DNA of 64,000 nt from Patagioenas fasciata (GCF_037038585.1 NC_092525.1:22464867-22528866); one strand, 5' to 3'. Shown: positions 1 through 13,843, numbered from the stretch's first letter. Numbers and translations are program-made. Notes: generated from the letters alone by a model not told the origin.

Positions 1-335
1 TTCAGTATCCATAATGTGATTATTGAATGCAGCAATTTCTGCAAATCAGTTTCCTACACTTAGCCATTTTATAGCAGTTGAACATGAACCCAACAATGTT
101 GATTGTTGGAATCAAAAAATACACTGCTCATACATGCTAATAATTTCTTCAGTATAAACAACAATTAGTTATTCTCTATTAGAACCCTAAATAGATTAGA
201 GCTTAGAAACTCCTTTTTAGGAAGAGATGTCACAGGTAACTACAGCCAGTGGCTTAGGAAGTCCTCTGATTTGATTTTGGGCAGTATCAGAAAGAAAAAG
301 GGTGCTCTGAGCTTACTCACAAAACATGAACTTAC
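1..335 (-). other. ZFYVE9: ZFYVE9 intron (partial)
   Basis: Intron downstream of the large ZFYVE9 exon. It opens with a good splice donor on the minus strand (AAG followed by GTAAGT, donor GT at 335-334). Reading on past the donor loses the FYVE sequence within a few residues, and the rest of the zinc finger (the continuation expected after CRACGK) is not found between 335 and 1, so the next exon lies outside the window. Confidence 0.85.
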
Positions 336-2416
336 CTTCCCACAGGCTCTGCAATGATGCCTCCTTTTGGTGAATGTAAATCTGGCCTCGCATTTCATAC
401 AATTTGGAGCTTGAGAATCTGGAACCCAAACTGGAGCCACCTCACCCAAAGTCGTAAAAGGCTTTCTGGCTGGAGCTCCAAACTGACCAGCTCTGAGATC
501 ATTATCTGGACTATCTGGGGCTACTGCAAGGCACGAACTACTAGGGACTCCAGATTCATATTCTTCCAAATGTTCCCCATTAGTATCAGTAACAGAGGCA
601 TTTGAAGATGTTTCACCAGGAAACACATCTGCTGGGTCCCTTAACTGTGTCTTACCAAAGACATTTTTGTTTTTACTATTACCTCCACAATTTGGGGGAA
701 CAAGATCATTTTGTAAGTGGTCCGATAATGGCTTCGGAATCTGCAGTTTCAGATTTGTAGGTTGTTTAGGCCTCGCACCACCAAAAGGAACACTGACAGA
801 TTGCAGATTAGTCACTGGTTTTGGTGAAGTTTGCCCTTGCATGGATGAAACCTGACTACAAAGATTGTGTAAATAATTTTTCTTTATGTGGTCACCAGTG
901 CTGTTTAAAATAAGCCCGCTCCCTTCTGTGGCCTCATTTCCTCTCTGTTCATAAACATTAGCGTAACATTCGGACTTGCTCTCCTCTATCTCCTTTTCCT
1001 CTGTTACTGAGTCTTCCTTGGAGGGTAAAGTCTTTGGAACATGAGCAACAACTGGGTTCTGCATTCCATAGGAATCACAACCATTAGACAGAGAGCTTGC
1101 TGCTGATGTAGCCATCACATCAGAGAGACTGGACCCTTCAAGCTCATCTAGACCAGTCCCTTTTAAGTCTATGCCTGCCTCCACCATCCCACCACCACCG
1201 TCTTTGCTATTACTACACGCCTCATCAGGTTGTTCCGTCTGCAAAAGTCTTTCATCCTCTCCCAGAGTTTGTTTATTATTCATCTCATTCAACTTTGTCG
1301 GTTCCCAGTTAGTCATCTCCTGAGATTCAGGGTAACACTCAGCCACGCTGACCAATTCCGTTGCGCCATGATTTTTATCACATTCATTGACTTTGCTTTC
1401 AGTGGCGTTAACATCCTCAGGGGCAAAATGTTCTGCAACACATTCCTTGTAATTGCCACTTCCAGCCACGTCAGGTTGACAAGTTTCAGTGAGTCCAGAT
1501 AGCCTAGACTGTAGCTGTTGGGTTGTTTCCTCTTCTACGATTAAGCTTCCATTACTTGAACCAGAAGAAGAGTTTTTAGCGTCTAGATCCAATCTCTGAG
1601 GAATGGCTTTACTAGTAACATTTTCAACTGATAAACAATTTTCTTGCATTTTAACAGTACCATCAACGGGTCTCTGTAAGAGAGTCACTGCATTAATCTC
1701 TGCAGTTGTAGCTTCTGGAAACAGTGAATCTTTACTCATACTAAAGTCATCCTTTAATCGAGAGGAGGGACAAGCAACGGTCAGGCTTTCAGATGAAGCA
1801 TTAATCAAATGACTTAGAGAGTCATCTTCAGTGCACAGCCTATTTACTTGCTCTTCTGTATCTATATCTTTCTCTGTGGATCCATTTACAGTAACACTAA
1901 ACTGATCACTCTGTCGGTTTTCATTATCCAGTGTAAAGCTAATAGTGTCCATTAGGGACTGGCTGTTGTAATTTTTACAATCCAGCAAATCACCACTTTG
2001 TAGTGTTCTTCTGTCACAATTATGCATGACTGCCACCACTAGTACATTTTTCTCCTCTGGCAAGCAAGGTATATTTCCACATTTCTTTTCTCCTGTTTCC
2101 ACAGTGTTACACTGATCATCCCGATTACTATTTCTTTTAATTAACTGATCATCTGCTGCTGCCTGATCATCAATCCACATGACTGGGGTCTCTGGGCTTA
2201 CGCTAAAATCCTTTCCATTAGAACAGTGATCCTCTCCTGCTGTTGGTGTGGTCGCTGAATGAGACAAGGAGAAAGACTTTAATCTCTGCTGACATTCATT
2301 AGGAGTTGTAGCTTCATTCACATTGGCCACGGTTGGGTTAAACGACAGATGACGAGACGGTGGATCTAGAATCTGATTCCACTTTGCACCCAATAGTGTA
2401 GGTGAAACAGCAGCAT
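336..2416 (-). CDS. ZFYVE9: ZFYVE9 (SARA), large coding exon carrying the N-terminal half and start of the FYVE finger
   Basis: SARA is an early-endosomal adaptor that binds PtdIns3P through its FYVE domain and presents Smad2/3 to TGF-beta receptors. This exon encodes residues 24-717. It begins after a TTTTCAG acceptor, completing a GAT codon split with the preceding exon, and ends in phase 0 at ...CRACGK before GTAAGT. The first part of the FYVE finger is visible: WVPD motif at 687-690, first zinc pair C696/C699, and the basic RRHHCR motif at 708-713 with C712 and C715. The next zinc ligands must be in the following exon. Upstream of the finger the protein is acidic, Ser/Asn-rich and probably disordered, with strongly family-conserved islands around 565-594 (GGARPKQP..LKLQIPKPLSDHLQND) and 653-687. 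WVPDSQAPNCMKCEARF separates SARA from its paralogue endofin (ZFYVE16), which reads differently there. No frame breaks. The family is about 1425 residues, so roughly half is here. Confidence 0.97.
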
Positions 2417-3204
2417 CTGAAAAAGTGTTTAAATAAGAGAACTTACTGTTCTATTAAAGCTGCAGGTTCTATTAACTCTGCCACATCACGAGGCTCCCAA
2501 TATAAACGTAGAGATGTTCAAATATGGGCACAACAGTACAACATATCTTCCATAACTAACATCCTTGACCAAACACTAGTAGTGAAATTCCATCATGTTT
2601 CTGGAACTCAAGAAGTTCAGACCGACACCAATTAGTATCAGGTTGAATTTGCACAAACAACTTTAAGCTATCGATTAATATACGCCAGACAGCTAGAAAT
2701 GCCTGGAAAGATTCCCACTTCCCCAAAATGTCCAACTTCCTTGACAGCACAGAAGTAACAATTAGACTAAGCAAAAAATATAATACTTCAAATACGATAA
2801 CTTTCATCATATGATTTATGTAACCTAATAAAACATTTCTATGCTTGAGTCTCCAAAACTGCAAAAGCAGCTTAAAATAAGTTTTGCCTGATTTGTTCAA
2901 AATAAATGATCAAAACATTGCCGCTAAGATCAAGCTTCACAAAACCTTTCTTTAAAAAGGGTATGGAAGATTTTCTATTAAAAGAGAAATTTTTTAAAAG
3001 TAAACAAGATGAACAGAAACAGAAGAGAATACTATTAACAAATACTGAAGACACACCATGCAAAATTAACAGATTTTTTTGCAAGTTCTGGGATTAATTG
3101 GCAACTCAAAACCAAAAAGGGTATCACAGATCTCTCCTTCTTCAATTGTGTTCTGTGTAGAATACATCTAATATGCATTTATGATCTTGTTCAAAATGAC
3201 TCAC
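2417..3204 (-). other. ZFYVE9: ZFYVE9 intron between first coding exon and large exon
   Basis: A 788-nt AT-rich intron with a GTGAGT-type donor after 3205 and a TTTTCAG acceptor before 2416. It is a phase-1 intron: the single G left at the end of the upstream exon plus AT from the next gives Asp24. No other feature was seen in it. Confidence 0.88.
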
Positions 3205-3274
3205 CTTCGTTTTGCTCAAATTCATCTAAAACCTTATCGAGGTTATATGCCTCTGCTTGGAAATAGTTCTCCAT
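3205..3274 (-). CDS. ZFYVE9: ZFYVE9 first coding exon with start codon
   Basis: Encodes the conserved SARA N-terminus, 23 residues beginning MENYFQAEAYNLDKV and ending in FEQNE plus the first base of Asp24. The ATG is at 3274-3272 on the minus strand. I chose it because the peptide matches the family's N-terminus and because the reading frame joins in phase to the large exon; the start that a simple frame scan would give in the large exon (a TTG at 2393) is not a real start. The exon probably extends a further 25-35 nt into 5' UTR, since two alternative AG acceptors sit just upstream (exon edge about 3299 or 3309). Confidence 0.95.
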
Positions 3275-6200
3275 TTGTCAGGGAAAGGCCACCAGATTCC
3301 TGCCTGAACCTGCCAGAGAACAAATTGCAATCAGATATTTAACCTTCAGTCAGCAGTGTTCCACTACCTATTGCCCTGATTTAATGGGAAAATATGTCCT
3401 TTGCAAATCAAATTTTACATACATTACATGCATAAATCCAAAGTATTTTCTAGGAATAAAAATTATTTGTGTGCTTAAACTTTGTCACTTCAGATTAACA
3501 ACCTCCCCAAACTTGCTTTGGATTTTACTACCTCCCATCTCCAAAGGTTTTTTTTAAGACCATAGTGTTTGCAAACACTTGCAAAACAATGACTTTTTTA
3601 AAATCCTGCCACACACAAATAAAAAAGTAAACGTGTTGATGTTACTCAGGTGTCTGCAGCAACAACATTTGAAGAACACAGATTCATTTTTACATGTTGG
3701 CTATCACAGCAAGGTATCCTCATCAGATGAATAAAAGAATACTAAGCAAACTGAGTTTGCAAATCCATGCCAGTTCAAAATAGAATGTATTTTACACCAC
3801 AGAACTTATAAACCAATATAACAACATGCACATCTGTCCCTATGCTTAATGCACTTTCCATTTAGTATGGCAGATCTTTTTGAGAGGTCAAAATAAAAGG
3901 ATTTTTTTTCAGGATTTGGGAGAAAGTTATATACAGGCTGCACATCAAATTGCATTCTGCAATTTGGAAATTCCCTGACTGCTTAGAAACTTCTCTTCAG
4001 GGCAACGTAACAAAAGAAAGTCACATAGTTCTTTCTCATGCACTGTTTGCTGAGGATCTGTAAAATGCAACCTATAAAGGAAACCATTTTTCTCATATGT
4101 CAAGCTTTTTTTTTCACTACATACGAGTGCAATTTTTGTTATTATTTAGATGACTGTGATTTGTTCCCCTCACAATAAACAGGGAGAGAGGAAAGAGGAA
4201 GAGTTTTCACCAGCAGGTACCAAAGTAGCATCGCTGTAAACAGGTGAGCAAAGATCCGTTTAACAACAATGCACAGAACAACGTCAACCCCAGTCACGTG
4301 CTGTTACCTCCTTATCAATGTCTCTCTGGGCATTTGAAGGCATTGCCTCAACTTCTGACGTTCAGGGAAAACACCGACCTCCACCTGAACATTTAACTAG
4401 TACTGTCACCCAAGCCAGCAACAGCGTTTAATATATTTCAAAACCCAAATGATGACAGCACTGCAGCACCATCATCTACGTGGCACTGACACATTAATGA
4501 GTTTAACCATCAGGATCACCATAATGGTAAAAGCAAAACCACCCTAACACCCCTTGGAAAATAACAGTCTAGAGAACCCAAAGCCAACCAACAATCTGAA
4601 GATCCAGCTTTCGGTTCTGTGCTACCACCAATTAGCTCGTGTGGCTTTTAACATGTTGTTGAAACTCAGTGCTTCTGATTTTTTAATGTACATTAGGCTA
4701 GCAGTATTGTGTCACTTCTCATTACCCAGAGATGCTTCAAAGATTCATACTTGTGAAAGTCGTTAAAGCACTTAATGGGTGTTACTTGAATTGTGCTAGC
4801 ACTTAAAATGCCTGCTTTAATAATCCTTGTTTCCCTGAGAGGCAGGCGCTGGGAATCTAGCAAAATGCACAGAAATAAATAGTCTCATTGAAAGATAATG
4901 CTTTCAGGCTAGAAAGGATGATGACAAGAGAGAAATGGAAGAAAAAAAAAAATCAAAACCACAACCACCAACCCAGCCCTAAGTCATTAAATACTTTTCT
5001 ACAGCTTCACGTACGAAATAACATTTTCGCCCGAACAGCAGGAACATGGTCTTCTTGCTCCAGAGGCTTGTAGCAACAGGACACCCTGTTTTGGTTTTTA
5101 TAAACATTTGCTACCAGTGAAGACATTTGCACTGAGAAATGTGTGCCATAACCTATATACCACAAAGAGAGACCTTGATGTGATCTGTTCTCTGAACATC
5201 ACCCAAACTGGCCTGCTTCTCTTCAGAGCTGGTTCCCAACATTGTGCAATCAGGGAATGGAGGAGGAGCGGGTGAGAAGCCTGTTCTGCAGTGTCAGACC
5301 TGTCAGCCAGACTCCAGCTCAACTGCAAATCTGCTCTTTTACACCAGAGATCCAACAGACACGAGAAACATGGCAGAGGAAGTTTCCAATATAAAACTGT
5401 ATTTTACTGTAACATTGCCTCCATAGTACCTGGTACCAGTTCTATTTCAATTACTACAACATTAAATACAGTTTTATATTTATCGTGGTCAACAGCTATG
5501 ATTAGGTTATTGGTACGAAAAGATCATGCATTAAAATATCATAAAACGCAGAGTGTCAGGTTTTAAGGTTGACCTCAAATTTGACACATGGAGTTTTTAA
5601 AAGATGATCATGTTACAACATAACATGCTGTTTAATACAATCAGATTAAATCATGTTTTAAAAATACATGCAAAAGCCAATTTTAAAGAAAATCAGTGTA
5701 ACAGCAACTTAGAAAATGCAATATGCATCACCCAAAAGAAAATACCATTTTGCAAAGAAATTCAGATATAAACTAGACTTATTGCTTTACAAACTCTCAG
5801 ATCTGTCCTCTTCTCTGGGATTTTAGATTAAGTTCTCCTGCAAGGAAAATAGATGACTGGCCATATAATTCACTGTACACAGATGCAGAGATTATAACAC
5901 AAGTAATAGAAAACCTGGCCACCTTGAACAAAAGTTGTATTTCAAAAGTCTAAAAAAGCTCAATATTTTACATTCTCCCCCAAAAGCAGGTTCAGACCTC
6001 AAACTGTGACAATATATTCTTTGATCCCTTAGGTACCTACTGTAGCTCCACAACCTGCCCACCAAGTCATTGTATGAAAAAAATCTTTCATATAATTTTA
6101 ACTGAAATAACTACATTCACTATACACATTTCAAGTAAACCAAAATAATTTTTAAAAGCAGATGCTTCTCCTTAGACATACAAATACTATAAACTGCAAG

Positions 6201-8597
6201 AGTTTGGAGGTTCTTTTGCACCCTTCCCTTCATTTCAACACTTTAATAGGAAGCAACTTTACCTGCTCAGTAAATATCAAAGGTCGAAAAGTTGACTAGA
6301 ATTTCTCCCAATGAATATTTTGCTTGATTTTTTTTCCATTCAGAGTTCTAAACATCAATCAAAACTAACTCACTATAGTCTAACTGTTTTGTCCAAACAC
6401 CATATAATTTCACATCCATTTATAAGGTATTTAATTTACATTATAATGATAACATTCCAGTCTAGCAAACAATCAATGAAGTCCTACTGCTAAGGTCAAT
6501 GATGCAAAGAGCATCTGTCAGTGAAGCTGCCAGACTGAAAAAGTGTCATATGAAATATTTGTGCTCAGGAGTTAAACCGTGACGCTGTCTGAAGGCACCG
6601 CACTCAGATTTCCATGCATTTTTACAGAGAAAAAGGGTATCCAGTCAAGGCATTCACTAGGACATAAACACAAACTCTGCAATACGGGTGGCCCCAAAGA
6701 AATAGGCTACATGCATTGATGATTTTTTTTTGTTCTGTTTTGCTTATTTTAGAGAAGATAATGATTACCGACAAGGAGGCTGATGGGGAAGGAAAATGAT
6801 GCTGATCATATAGTTGCTGAAAACATGGTTTTAAGTAACTCATTTTGATTCTGTGTAACTTTCAAACATTTAGAAAAATTCAGGGCTGACCACTCATACA
6901 GCTTCAAAACCTGAGTGAAAGCCTGACAAAATTTCTTCAGAACTAACTCAAATTTATGCACACTGGAGTAAGCAGAATAGAAGCCACACTTGCTCCTAAC
7001 ATTTCCTAAATTTAGTCCTGTATTAGTTGCTTTTTCATTGTCATACAAATTAGGAACAAGATATACCTAACCACAGGAAGCAGTGTTAGAAATTCACCAT
7101 AAATACAATAACTTTTATTGACTTTTAAATTTTATATGAAGTGTGATTCTATAACGTTAGAAAAATACAAATTTTCAGACATAGGAGACCACATGCTTAA
7201 CAATAGCAAGAGCATATAAAGAAGATTTATAATTTTATTCCCACTCCCTTACAATCCCAATGTGGTTAATACTTTATAGCATCTCTGTGAAATTATCTTA
7301 TTATAACATCTATATTATTTGATATTAAATATCTAATATTTGTGAGTTTAAATTTGGTCCAATGTGACAGAGGGATTTTTTCTGTATTTTTAAAAATTCT
7401 AAGTAGAGAGAGCTACGTGTAAACAAATATATGCAACCATATGAATTCTGAAGCTCAAATACTGGTGCACAAACATGCAATGAGCCAAAATCCAGACTGA
7501 CGGATGCTCATAGTCCAAACTGAAGAGAGAAAAGAGCTTTTATATCATTATTGTTATTTCACTTACTGATGTACCAGGATAAATGGAGAATCTTTTATTT
7601 TTAAACTCACAGTCACTAAGCTGACAGCCACTCTGAATGAGATCTCATTGTCTATGCAAGTAGGTGTTTCTCAGAAAAGGTCAGCTGCAAATCTTCAGGT
7701 TTAATGTCTAAAATTATTATTATTATTACATAAAAGAACAGAACCCTCAATGCTTTTCCAGAAGTTTCTGTCCAAGGGCAAAACACACTGCCAAATCCAT
7801 AAAAGTCCTTCCTGCCCTCTTCCTGACAGAAAAGGACAAGTACTCATGTTCCTAACAATGCTTCTTGACCAATACATTGTCAGCAACTCATATTTTTGCC
7901 AGTTTAAGATCTAATACTTTCAACTCTGCACAGCCAGCAACTCAAGATGAAAACAGAAAATACAAAATGCTCTAATATGGCAAGCTATAACAACTGGGTA
8001 GCTACTTTCCCCATAATTTAAAATTGCATTTTATTTTTAATATTTTTATGAAATATCCAATATAAATAAAAATAAATATATTCCTTTATGGGTCTTTGGA
8101 AACTTTTGATTGTAATTCATAGGTATCACTATAAAAGTTTGGAACACTTTTAGAATTATTATATTCTAGTCCACAAAGGTCGAAATGGTATTTTCAAAGG
8201 ATCCTTGATAATTGTGAAACTCTTTGGTATTGCTCGACTATTCCAAGCCATAGCGTGGAGAGAAGCTGACGAGCAAACACACAACTTGAACTCTGGAACA
8301 CTGAGAAGAAAAACATGAGCAAGTCAGGAAGAAATTTAAATGGCAAGTTTAGCTGTATGCTGCCAAAAAGGAGACACTTCCTAAATTAATATATATTGCG
8401 ATGAAAAATATGAAGAGGATACTGTGCCAGTGCAGTGCAAGGAAAAGAAGATGTACATCACCAATCCAGTGAAAAGCATAAAGTGGTTTTTCAAAAATGC
8501 AATCCTCCATGCAAAGATGTGGCAGAAAAGACTAATTATATGAAGAAGAAGGTTAAAAAAAGAAAGGAGGGGAGGCATTTTTTTTTTTAATTCTCTA

Positions 8598-8676
8598 TGC
8601 AAAAAAAACCCAACCAACCAACCAAACAAAAAACAAAACAAAACAAACAAAAAAAAAAAAAAAAAAAAAAACACAC
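8598..8676. repeat. A-rich low-complexity tract with CAAA and CCAA units
   Basis: Begins with CCAACCAACC units, passes into imperfect CAAAA units and ends in more than 20 consecutive A, followed by a short ACAC. Low-complexity sequence inside the ZFYVE9 intron. It translates into an apparent lysine-rich peptide that is not a gene. Confidence 0.9.
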
Positions 8677-11231
8677 AATGGCTACCATCCACTGGTACAA
8701 TAAGTTCAGAACCCAAGAGCAGTTGTTACCCACTGCAGAGTCATCTCCTGTCTTTCATGGCAAAAAACTAATGAAAACATTCAGCCTTTCACAATCAGAT
8801 TATTTTCAGGCTCCTGTTGGATCACAGATCATGTGTAATTGAGAAACTCTGTGTTTTACTTATCAATTTCTTCATAGAACAGCATGGACATCTTCATCTC
8901 TAAAATTTAAGTTGTTACATTCTACCAAGTTTACATGCTTTACTTTCCCCTAATGTCTAAAAATAAAGGTGCATGTACCAGAATGTCTGTGCCATGTGTG
9001 TCCAGAATTACTATCCTAGTCATCATCGCATTTAGACATCAGACAAACTTTAACTGATTAGTGGGGAGGGAAGGAGACAGAAGTAAAGGGCAGAAAAACC
9101 TTCCTTACAATTAGATTATATTCTGAACAGGCTTAACCCTGGAGACTGCCTCACAATACAGCTCAGATATCCCACATGCCAGCTTCTGCTTGGGAAAAGA
9201 GCTGTACAAAGAGATAAGCCTTGTGTGATACCCACAAAGTGGTGAGACTAATATTTGGTTTGGTCTCTACAATAAGGAATTACATAACCCATGATCTTCT
9301 GCACTGCACATCCTAAATTACCCTCAAGATGTTTTCACCACTGGAACTGACAGCCTGAAGTCTTTAACATTTTCTTGACTCTAACAGTGGATGACCGGCA
9401 CAAAATCACATTAAAACGCTGTAATAAAAAATGCACCATAAGGAAACAATACTAACATACAACTATTAGCCTCATAGCAAAGGCCTAAAAATCAAACAGT
9501 ATGTAAAGAACCAGAATAAGATCTCAGGACTTTCTGTCATGCTGTCCTGTGTAGACTTCTCCTTCAATACGAAACAGTGAACATACACATTTCAGTAAAC
9601 TCTTACTAAACAAAATACTCAAGTAGTTTATTATAGTCCTCACCAAAAATATAGATGAAAGACTCCCAAGATGAAAGTCACAAGGGGCATGAACAAACAG
9701 AAACCAAACATTGCTCGTTCATCCTGATAAAAATTAGATGTCCAGAAAATGTCATTTTCCCACAGCATGACAACATGGAATTACATATCAACTAGACAAT
9801 TTATTAGATCTAGTGCTCTTGAGAACTTCCTTCCCACATATTCTTCCAGTTCCCTTTAGTGATCTTGGTTGTTATTTGCCCCGGGAGGAAGAAGTCAAGT
9901 ACCTTTGCTGTAATAAACAGCTTGTTCAGCGAGCTCAGCAATCGCTGTATTTTTAACTGATGAGATCTGCCTACAGCACAGACTGGAAGAAAGATTTTGC
10001 CCACTTCCCCTCTCCCCCAAACAAAATAAGACATATCATTGCTCTAAAACAAGGCAATTACTCTCAATAATAACCAAAACAACATGCTAAAAATACTCCA
10101 TCATCTTCTATAGAAGAGATATATCCATATATAGAGGCGTATGTATATAAACATATATCCATAAGCATACATAAAAATATGTGCATTTCAAGTACATACC
10201 CCTGAATGTTTATATTCTAAAGCAGAACTTGCCTCTTACCTTTTTCTCTTATATATATGTTAAGAAACGAATGACCCTGTGCCTACTCATGATGACTGCA
10301 GCACAACCAGCCAGTTCTGCTGAATCAGTGTGTTCTGCTTGATCCTAGGAAGAAAATATAAACATGTATTTTATGATTGGTAATTCTGCCACAAACCATG
10401 TTTTCGTAATGCATGACTGCAGCTCGCACAGGCACATTTGGCAAACACTGCAACCCTTCAAATTATTTGGATTACATCTGCAGCTTTAAATTCAGGGATC
10501 TATGCACTATGCCACTATTGCACTGCAATGTTCTGGTGAAAAAAGCTGCAAATAAAAAACACATTGCTACCTACCCACTATTATTCTTCATTTAACTGTA
10601 AACCCAGAGAGTGAGGCAGCAACTCCTGCTGTCCTTGTATTCCTGATGACCTTGACTGTAACTCTCAATTTATAAAACTAGCCTCTGAAGTTAATTATAT
10701 TAGACTACAATAGGCCTTCCAAAAATAAAGAGCTGGTAGCTTTGATAATCAACAAAAATTCACAGCCCTCTGAATTCTTTAAACTGTATTCATCAGCTTC
10801 CCACTGATTTTGTTACAGCTGAACTGGGTTTGTCTTCAAATTATTCCCCCTACAATCTGAGGCTCCCTTCATTTCCTAAAGGCTCCTTCTCTCAAATACC
10901 ACAGTGGCATCAACCTTCAACAGCAGGGAGAACTAAACAAAACAAAACGTAAAAAAGAGTCTTCAGAAGAAACTATCTTGTCCTTCTGACTACAGCATTT
11001 CTGTGGGCCAGGTGCTCATTTTCACAGGCTGTATCCTAACAGTCAACATAGCTCAGAAATCCAACACAGCCAGGAGCAAAGAGTCAAGACTAATTTATGA
11101 CAAACAGTGGAACAAGAACAACGAGTGGGATATGTTAAATTCATGTTTTAAGGTTTGCTGGTGCTGGTATTTCACCTGTTAGGTACTTGAAATATTTACT
11201 AGTGCTCTGATGAAGCAGAAGTATGTGTTAC

Positions 11232-11276
11232 AAAAAAACCAACCAACCAACCAACCAACCAAAAAACAACAACAAA
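11232..11276. repeat. (CCAA)n microsatellite with A-rich flanks
   Basis: Six tandem CCAA units at 11239-11262, preceded by A7 and followed by A6 and CAA units. Simple repeat in the ZFYVE9 intron. Confidence 0.92.
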
Positions 11277-13780
11277 CCTCCAGCAAAATGAAGAGAGCTA
11301 AAAAAAAAAAATCACTTTTCCGTGCATGAAAGCAACATTCAGCGTTACACTACAATTTTCTCAGGGTTGTTTATTATTCTTTTCAGAAATAAGCTACGGT
11401 AATAATTCCAGGAAACTAATAAACCAAACAGTAGCACTCTCAGTAGTACTAAGAGTGTAGTATTTAGTAGTACTTTGCAAACTCAGAATAAAATCCCACA
11501 GCTTTGTATGCCAACAGAGCTGTTCCTGTATGCAAGTAAAACTTCTGATGCCGTGTATATTTCTACCTCTGCACGCTAAGATGAATTTTGGATATTTTGA
11601 AAATAGCAGAAATTATTATATTACAAAGTTCTTCCAATAGGCTTCATACACATACAAAAATGGAGGGGAATTTATGAGCTGTTTCAAAGGGATGTGAAGT
11701 CCATGTGGCAGTGGGGCAAGGTTGTCTGTACCACCATCACCTCCCTTTCCGGCCTGCAGGTGGAGGAAAATTGCTCCGTTTTCATGACCTCTTTGAAAAG
11801 GTGGATCAATCACTGACAATTCTGTTTGTGATCTGTGACAAGGCCTGTCAACTGCATCATGAACATCAAACACATTTCGCATGAACTGGCCAGTCAGACA
11901 TTAACCACAAAGTTCAATCTTTACCAAACAGAAATGGATCAGACCCAGCAACCCACAGCTGAACCGTGCTGTGCTGTCACCAGCACTCGGATCCAATGAG
12001 TATTCCAGGCAGGTGATATTCAGGACAACAGCACAGCTTTATTATTTTTGGTTTTTCTGATCCACTTTCCTTGTTCCATTCTTCCCAAGTAAGAACTTTT
12101 TTGTCCATAACTATCCAACACAGAAGAACACAGATCCAATCAGTCACTACCAGACTCCAAAGAAAGCTTTGAAAAGAAACTACCTGAAGGTCCTCAAGCT
12201 TTTGTTTACAATTCAACATTTACTCTTGGCAGCTGTTTCCCCTTACAAAGATCAATGCAAAAAGTCAAAGCATGCTTACAGATATGAATAATATATTTAA
12301 ACAAAAAGCAATTTTAAAAAAGCAAATTATAAGGTTGGGATTTCCTGAAAGAAATGAACAAGTTGACAACAGAGCCAAATTCTTTTTCCAGTAAGAAGTT
12401 AATGTAAAAGAACTATACTAAAACAAAAATCAAGGACAAAGAGAATAACTACAAAAGAGAGCCAAGAATATTCACAACAATGTACAACCTAGTGATTATT
12501 AGGTTTTTCACAAATCATACACACGGGTTCCAACACTCTTGGAAAAAACACATCCATTTCCACCTAAAAATTATGTGCCTACTGAGACCTAAGATCAATA
12601 AAAAAGAAAGAGGCCCAATGCCTCTGCTGTTCCAGTTTCCTTACTTTGAGCATTTCACAGTTTCTTCTCTCTTTGGGTGATGCTTGGCTGAACTCCTGTG
12701 TCTCCTGCCCTACGGTGGGATCACTCGGGTGCTGCTCTGGTTCTACCCTACGGGTCTGATTTCCCTCAGGAGCTCCAAGAGGGCGACTGCCAATTACTGC
12801 AAAAGCAAAACAGACACTGAAGGGAAATTTGACAAGCAGAGATGTGCCCAGAATAGAGGATGAAGAATAGAAGGAGCTCTAAAAATATTAAATTAGAAAT
12901 CATCCTCCACAAAACAAATAACGTTTAAAATGTTTACAACATCAAACTGAAGTAGTCTGAACTAGCACAAATTGGAATCATTTATAATAAATGGAAAGAT
13001 ACTGGAAAAGAAGCAATTTTGATACTATGTTAAAAAATGCGGAAAAAGCTCAAAGCATGAAGAGATGCTAAAAAACACTTCCATCTACTGGCAAGGATCC
13101 AACTCTTAACTACGCTACAGCTCCTCTATAATGTGCTACCAGTGAGAAGATGTTTTTGAGTAGGCAGAAATACATTTGCAGCCATTTTAAGGCACATTAT
13201 TATTGCTAGATTAGTTGAACTGGACATTATCTTAAATGCAAACCCAGATTTCAACACTGGTATCTTGACTTCCTTGCTTGTCTATGCTCTGGAACTATCG
13301 GATGGGAGATTCAGAGAGACCACAGACAGCAGACGTGTTCAGGTCCTGACTTTGCAAGAATAAAACCTACAACAAGACATACTGCAGCAGGGGGGTACAT
13401 TAACAGGAAAACAGTGTGCTTAAGAGAGGAAAGAGGGAGCAAGTTTCAGGATATATATCAGTTATACAATATTAATTATTTTATCTGATCAGCTCATCTG
13501 GAAGTTAAATCTTCACAGTTGAAAAGGCAGGGGTTCTTCACTCAAGTGATGAAGCACATGGAATAATGGTAATTTACCACGTGCCAAACAATTTTGTCAC
13601 TTCATAACAGTTCCTTGTTGGCCTCCCTCAAATGAAGCAGCAACCTTCAGTCAAGTTTCAAATGAAGATGTCTTTGTATTATTTTTTAAGAATTAATGTC
13701 ACGTAGAAAGACTAAATACTATGCAAAGGCAGTTCTCCAGACCTGTCTCAGGATACACTGCCACAACAGCATCCACATTC

Positions 13781-13843
13781 TATTAATATATATATATTAT
13801 ATATATAATATATACTAATATATTATATATATTAATACGTTAA
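13781..13843. repeat. AT-only inverted repeat / (TA)n tract
   Basis: About 60 nt almost entirely of A and T, built from TA runs. The two ends (ATTAATATATAT... and ...ATATATATTAAT) are near-perfect inverted copies, so the tract can fold into a hairpin or cruciform. Lies in the ZFYVE9 intron with no gene nearby. Confidence 0.85.

Noticed and set aside
240-335. Continuation of the ZFYVE9 frame past CRACGK with a stop at 240
   Set aside because: It reads through a strong GTAAGT donor; the residues after it do not match a FYVE finger. Intron sequence.
2556-2900. 114-codon minus-strand frame in the short ZFYVE9 intron, as an alternative exon
   Set aside because: Not part of the known protein. The splice phase between 3205 and 2416 is already satisfied and gives the family's sequence across the junction.
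8597-8842. Lysine-rich 81-codon frame
   Set aside because: Translation of an A-rich low-complexity tract.
11616-11882. 88-codon minus-strand frame inside the ZFYVE9 intron, examined as a possible transposase or processed pseudogene remnant
   Set aside because: No motif I can tie to a known family; no flanking repeat or poly-A tail. Left unassigned.
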